Of a stretch of 63,149 bases of DNA, positions 59,937 to 63,149 are shown one piece after another. Below the pieces are notes generated by a model. That model worked only from the letters and a program-made list of their open reading frames with translations, made no database searches and was not told the DNA's origin. A program made the translations under genes and the position numbers. How positions within the stretch are numbered: the stretch's first letter is position 1; every line of letters starts with the position of its first letter. The DNA comes from an uncultured beta proteobacterium (GTDB taxonomy: Bacteria > Pseudomonadota > Gammaproteobacteria > Burkholderiales > SG8-41), in NCBI GenBank assembly GCA_903933915.1, contig CAIZLW010000002.1, positions 1-63,149 of the forward strand, written 5' to 3'.

Positions 59937-60689
59937 TTACTGCGCTGCGGCGGGACGATCGGGCAAGGCAGTCGCCTTCCCACCGTATCCGAACATCCAG
60001 TGATTGACGGTGGCCACCACCCAGCAGATCAGGCCGGTCCACAGCCCGTGGCTGGGATAATGCGCGCCGCGCAGCACCTGCGATGCGCCGCAGATCAGAC
60101 CGAACAGAAACACCGCGACAAAAAGCCGTTTGCCGGTTTGCCGCGCTGCAGGTGAATCCGAAAACAGGCCGGGCATGGCAAGCGCAAAAAATGCGTAGCC
60201 GGCCGAAGCGTGACCGCCCGGAAAACAACGTCCAGGCCCGCTGTCACCAACCCCCCATGACCAGTGCGATACATACGTCGCCACGCCGCCAAATTGCGCC
60301 AGATCCCAGGGGCAACTGGTCAGGCTGTAAAACTTGATCCGGTTGATGACCAGCAGTGCGACGGTCACCCCAACGAGCATTTCAATGCGTTGCAGACTTG
60401 AAGTCGCACGCAGGTATCCAAACGGTTTCCACAGTGAGAAAACTAGGGCGGCGTAGGCCAGCGTGGAAATCCAACGCAGGCCATCGTGAAAAACGGCCTT
60501 CAGCCACCAGTTGTTTTGCAGTGCGAAGCCATGACTGTCGGCCAGACGCGACATGGCCCAGCGGTCAGCGCCGCACCACTCCCAGATCACGATGAAACAC
60601 AGCCAGGCCGCGGCGACGAGCAGCGGCGTCGCAATTTGCGGATTCGTTGCGCCGGCAGTCCGGGCCATCACCGCGGGCAGGTTCATCAC
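59937..60689 (-). CDS. PAP2-family lipid phosphatase, membrane-bound
   Basis: 250 residues, about six helices. Catalytic blocks: FPGGHASAGYAFFALAM (the PSGH-like motif) and VLRGAHYPSHGLWTGL. Similar proteins lie next to mcr-type phosphoethanolamine transferase genes and process undecaprenyl or lipid A phosphate. It follows eptA in the same direction. Confidence 0.85.
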   Translation of the reverse strand: MMNLPAVMARTAGATNPQIATPLLVAAAWLCFIVIWEWCGADRWAMSRLADSHGFALQNNWWLKAVFHDGLRWISTLAYAALVFSLWKPFGYLRATSSLQRIEMLVGVTVALLVINRIKFYSLTSCPWDLAQFGGVATYVSHWSWGVGDSGPGRCFPGGHASAGYAFFALAMPGLFSDSPAARQTGKRLFVAVFLFGLICGASQVLRGAHYPSHGLWTGLICWVVATVNHWMFGYGGKATALPDRPAAAQ

Positions 60690-60735
60690 CTCAGGGCACC
60701 AGTATCCAAACCAGTATCGCGATAACGATCGCTGA

Positions 60736-60757
60736 CAAAACCCGCGGCGATCCGCGG
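60736..60757 (-). terminator. Possible terminator after eptA
   Basis: CCGCGG-cgat-CCGCGG (60742-60757) with a T-run on the minus strand. A second weaker hairpin is nearby. The rest of the 144-bp gap is empty. Confidence 0.4.
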
Positions 60758-60833
60758 CCCGCCGCTGTTTTTCATGGATGCGCCGTTGTCCGTGCGGGAA
60801 AGAGAGGAGGTGTCGTTGTTCATGCCCTTCGAC

Positions 60834-62459
60834 TTATTCCCGTTTCCGTGGTTTTGCGTTGTTCAGAATATCCATATCCGGTCGGTAAGACGCGGATTCA
60901 ACTTCAAAGAAGCCGAGCAGCGTGTGAAAAATGTTGTCGTGGGTAAAGCGCTTGGTGCTTTTAAGACGCAATTCCGGGGATGTGACTGCATGAAAATTCC
61001 TGCCGAACCACATGATTGCAGGAACGTTGAGCTGCGTATCCGGCGCGATGGATTTGGGCAGCCCGTGCAGGTACAAGCCCTTCTCGCCCAGGGATTCCCC
61101 GTGATCGCTGACGTAGAACAGCGCGGTTTCGAAACCGTGGTCGTTCCTTTGCAGCAGCTCGATGGCTTTCCCCAGGAAGTGGTCGGTGTACAAAATGGCG
61201 TTGTCATAGGCATTGCCGATTTCTTCCCGGGAGCACTGGCTCAGATCGCTGCTCTGGCAGACCGGCTTGAACTTCTCGAACGCCGGCGGATAGCGGCGGT
61301 AATAAGCCGGACCATGGTTGCCCATCTGGTGCAGCACGATCAGGATATCGCCGCGCGGATGCAGGTCGATGTATTCCTGCAATCCCGCGAGCATGCCTTC
61401 GTCGCGGCATTCGGGGGCGCACATCGGGTTAAGTTTCGGGGATTTGAAGTCCTGGAATTCCACGCGCCCGGCAACACCCTTGGAATCGGAATTGTTGTCG
61501 CGCCACAGCACATTCACGCCGCTGCGCTGCAAGACATCGAGCAGATTCTCTTCATGATTGATCGACTTCGTGCTCTTTGATGCCCCGTCGAGTAAAAACA
61601 TGCAGGGGACCGATGCCGCCGTGGATGTACCGCAGGCCCAGAAATTGGGGAAACTGATGACATTCTTCTTGCGCAACTGCGGATTGGTGTCGCGCAGATA
61701 TCCGTTGAGCGAAAAGCGGTCGGCACGCGCGGTTTCTCCGACAACCATGATGACCAGTTCGCGCGTAACATCCGAGGCGTTGATCATCGCATCCGCGCCG
61801 ACGGTCGTGATCGGCGCAGTCGAAACGGAAGCCATCTGCTGACCGGCAAATTTGATTGTCGAGTGAATGAAGTAGGACGGATTGGCACGCTGGCGCAAAT
61901 CCTTGTGCTCCCTGGCGAAAGAGGCATAGAAGCTGCTGAACAGGAAAACACCCGAGACAATCAGCGCGATGGTCATGCCGAAGAGTTTCAAACGGGCGAT
62001 GCTTTCGCTGCGCCAGCCACGCCAGCGTAACGGTACCCGGGCGACCGCGAGCGCCGGCAGCACACCCAACAACCCGATGTAGAGCAGCATTTTTACGTTA
62101 AACAGCTCCAGCGCCTCTGCGGTATTGGTGTGTGCAACATTGCGCAGCATGTCGTCGCTGATGATGATGCCGTAACTGTCCATGAAGTAGGCGGCGAGGG
62201 AGGACAGCAGCAGAAAGAGGATCAGCACCGGTTTGGTGGCACGCCTGAAACAAACGGCGCCGAACAGCAGAACGGTGACGCCGCCGAACACGATGAACAG
62301 CGACAGCAGGGGCAGCAGGTTGTCCGCGGTCGGTGGATAGACCCTGAGCGTGCTGGCAATAAAAGATCCGTTGCCCAGCAGGGTCAGGAACGCCGCGACA
62401 GCAAGAATCAGGGTGTTGGTGGTGAGGCCGGCCTTGGCCGTGGATGTGCTGCCCTGCAT
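60834..62459 (-). CDS. eptA: Lipid A phosphoethanolamine transferase (EptA/MCR-like)
   Basis: 541 residues. Five N-terminal membrane helices (to about 180), then a periplasmic alkaline-phosphatase-fold domain: IMVVGETARADRFSLNGY (metal Glu), ACGTSTAASVPCMFLLDG (Thr nucleophile), LHQMGNHGPAYYRRYPP, LYVSDHGESLGEKGLYLHG. Cys pairs suited to stabilising disulfides are present. It adds phosphoethanolamine to lipid A, lowering polymyxin binding. The downstream PAP2 gene repeats the mcr-pap2 pairing. Confidence 0.93.
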   Translation of the reverse strand: MQGSTSTAKAGLTTNTLILAVAAFLTLLGNGSFIASTLRVYPPTADNLLPLLSLFIVFGGVTVLLFGAVCFRRATKPVLILFLLLSSLAAYFMDSYGIIISDDMLRNVAHTNTAEALELFNVKMLLYIGLLGVLPALAVARVPLRWRGWRSESIARLKLFGMTIALIVSGVFLFSSFYASFAREHKDLRQRANPSYFIHSTIKFAGQQMASVSTAPITTVGADAMINASDVTRELVIMVVGETARADRFSLNGYLRDTNPQLRKKNVISFPNFWACGTSTAASVPCMFLLDGASKSTKSINHEENLLDVLQRSGVNVLWRDNNSDSKGVAGRVEFQDFKSPKLNPMCAPECRDEGMLAGLQEYIDLHPRGDILIVLHQMGNHGPAYYRRYPPAFEKFKPVCQSSDLSQCSREEIGNAYDNAILYTDHFLGKAIELLQRNDHGFETALFYVSDHGESLGEKGLYLHGLPKSIAPDTQLNVPAIMWFGRNFHAVTSPELRLKSTKRFTHDNIFHTLLGFFEVESASYRPDMDILNNAKPRKRE

Positions 62460-62632
62460 GGAATGGACACCTGTTCAGATGTGGGGTCGTGCAAAACGAC
62501 TTTTTTCTGGAGAGGGTCGTTCGCGCACGATCAGCGGGAAACCGGCATTGCCGGACACAGGGAATCAAGCTCGCAGGATACCGGTCGGATTGTGAGGATT
62601 GTGTTAACTGGCGTACATAAGCCGCCCCGCGT

Positions 62633-62851
62633 TTATGCGGCCGGGGCTGTGGGCGACACGGCATCCCTGTCCGGCATGCGCCAGCGCTTTTTCTTTGCCC
62701 CGGCAATGATTCCCTGCCACATGTCGATCTCGACGCGTCGCGAAGGATTTACCAGCGGGCGGCCGGCCTGTGCCTCGGGCTCGGCGCCGACACGGATGAA
62801 CTCGTGCCGTTTAAAAAGTACGCTAACGCCGTCAGCGGCGTCGGCAAGCCG
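62633..62851 (-). pseudogene. Gene remnant, minus strand
   Basis: 73 open codons with coherent protein-like sequence (LFKRHEFIRVGAEPEAQAG; VEIDMWQGIIAGAKKKRWR) and a stop at 62633, but no usable start; an upstream TGA cuts the frame. It could be a truncated 3' end. Alternatively only the 29-residue MWQGIIAGAKKKRW peptide (ATG at 62722) is real. Confidence 0.35.
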
Positions 62852-63060
62852 TCATCGGCCGCGCGCTGTTCGGCGGCGCCGAACACATCGAACGCATCGA
62901 CAGCCTGGTGCGGCGTATTGCCGGCCAGCGCGGACTCGAATGTGCCGCGCTGGCCGAGATCGTTGCGCGGGTCGACGACCGTATCGGTAAAAACCGCGCA
63001 AAGCACGAACAGCCGGCAGCACCGGTGTTTGGCTTTGAAGCGGTGCCGAGCATGGCCTGA
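62827..63060 (+). pseudogene. Gene remnant, plus strand
   Basis: 77 residues from a frame opened only by a TAA at 62824, with no start codon: VIGRALFGGAEHIERIDSLV, CAALAEIVARVDDRIGKN, ending PSMA. It looks like the end of an unidentified protein whose 5' part is missing. The final 89 bp of the window show nothing further. Confidence 0.4.
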
Positions 63061-63149
63061 CGGTTTCCTGGAGGGGGGGTGAACGGCACCTGCGGACCCC
63101 GTTTTGATTGGCATTCGACCGCGGCCGCTTTAGCCCCTAAGATGCATCA

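Overview
The window is about 63 kb of GC-rich, densely coding bacterial DNA that looks betaproteobacterial (Burkholderiales-like). The reasons are the pilC / CorC-like / ypjD / ffh and rpsP-rimM-trmD-rplS blocks, seven Bug-type (TctC family) periplasmic receptors with no TctAB membrane subunits, and mcr-like eptA-PAP2 and M32 peptidase genes. I found no rRNA, tRNA, CRISPR array, insertion sequence or phage module. All calls were made by eye from motifs and remembered family sequences; no search was run.

Layout. 1-7.2 kb: housekeeping (pilC fragment, CNNM/CBS protein, CcsA-like protein, ffh, nitroreductase, the ribosomal protein/tRNA methyltransferase operon and its terminator). 7.2-9.0 kb: an exported repeat-rich protein with an in-frame 27-bp tandem repeat. 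9.0-22.6 kb: a divergent GntR/UTRA regulator followed by thirteen co-directional catabolic genes. 22.6-32 kb: recQ, metallo-hydrolase, TfdA-like dioxygenase, alpha-hydroxy-acid oxidase, lipoprotein, S4 protein, slyX, beta-lactamase-fold esterase and a poly-glycine protein. 32-42.5 kb: catabolic and transport genes (VOC, thioesterase, three Bug receptors, HIT, carboxymuconolactone decarboxylase-like, cyclase-like, enolase superfamily, SulP-STAS-cNMP fusion). 42.5-50.7 kb: ycaO, yajD, a PAS-HD-GYP protein, metallo-hydrolase/DoxX/amidohydrolase and a MazG-like protein. 51-57 kb: M32 carboxypeptidase, exonuclease-like protein, and a sulfur-stress module (persulfide-dioxygenase-like protein, BigR-like ArsR regulator, two YeeE/YedE proteins). 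57-63 kb: MmgE/PrpD, a Bug receptor, PAP2 and eptA, then two broken gene remnants.

Most interesting region. The 9.9-22.6 kb cluster joins a sulfolactate sulfo-lyase-like pair (UxaA family, SuyAB-like) to a complete extra succinate dehydrogenase/fumarate reductase, a two-subunit class I fumarase, a ComC-type (malate/sulfolactate) dehydrogenase, a thiamine-diphosphate enzyme, a cytoplasmic sulfatase and two Bug receptors. Read together, these look like a TCA-cycle-like route for a sulfonated C4 acid: dehydrogenate sulfosuccinate, hydrate it to sulfomalate, then eliminate sulfite. The sulfur-stress module about 31 kb away could handle reduced sulfur, but that link is inference.

A second unusual signal is a dispersed AT-rich repeat (core TTTAAAAACAAATACTTAT) found at seven gene boundaries. 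In some copies it supplies the start codon and first residues of a gene.
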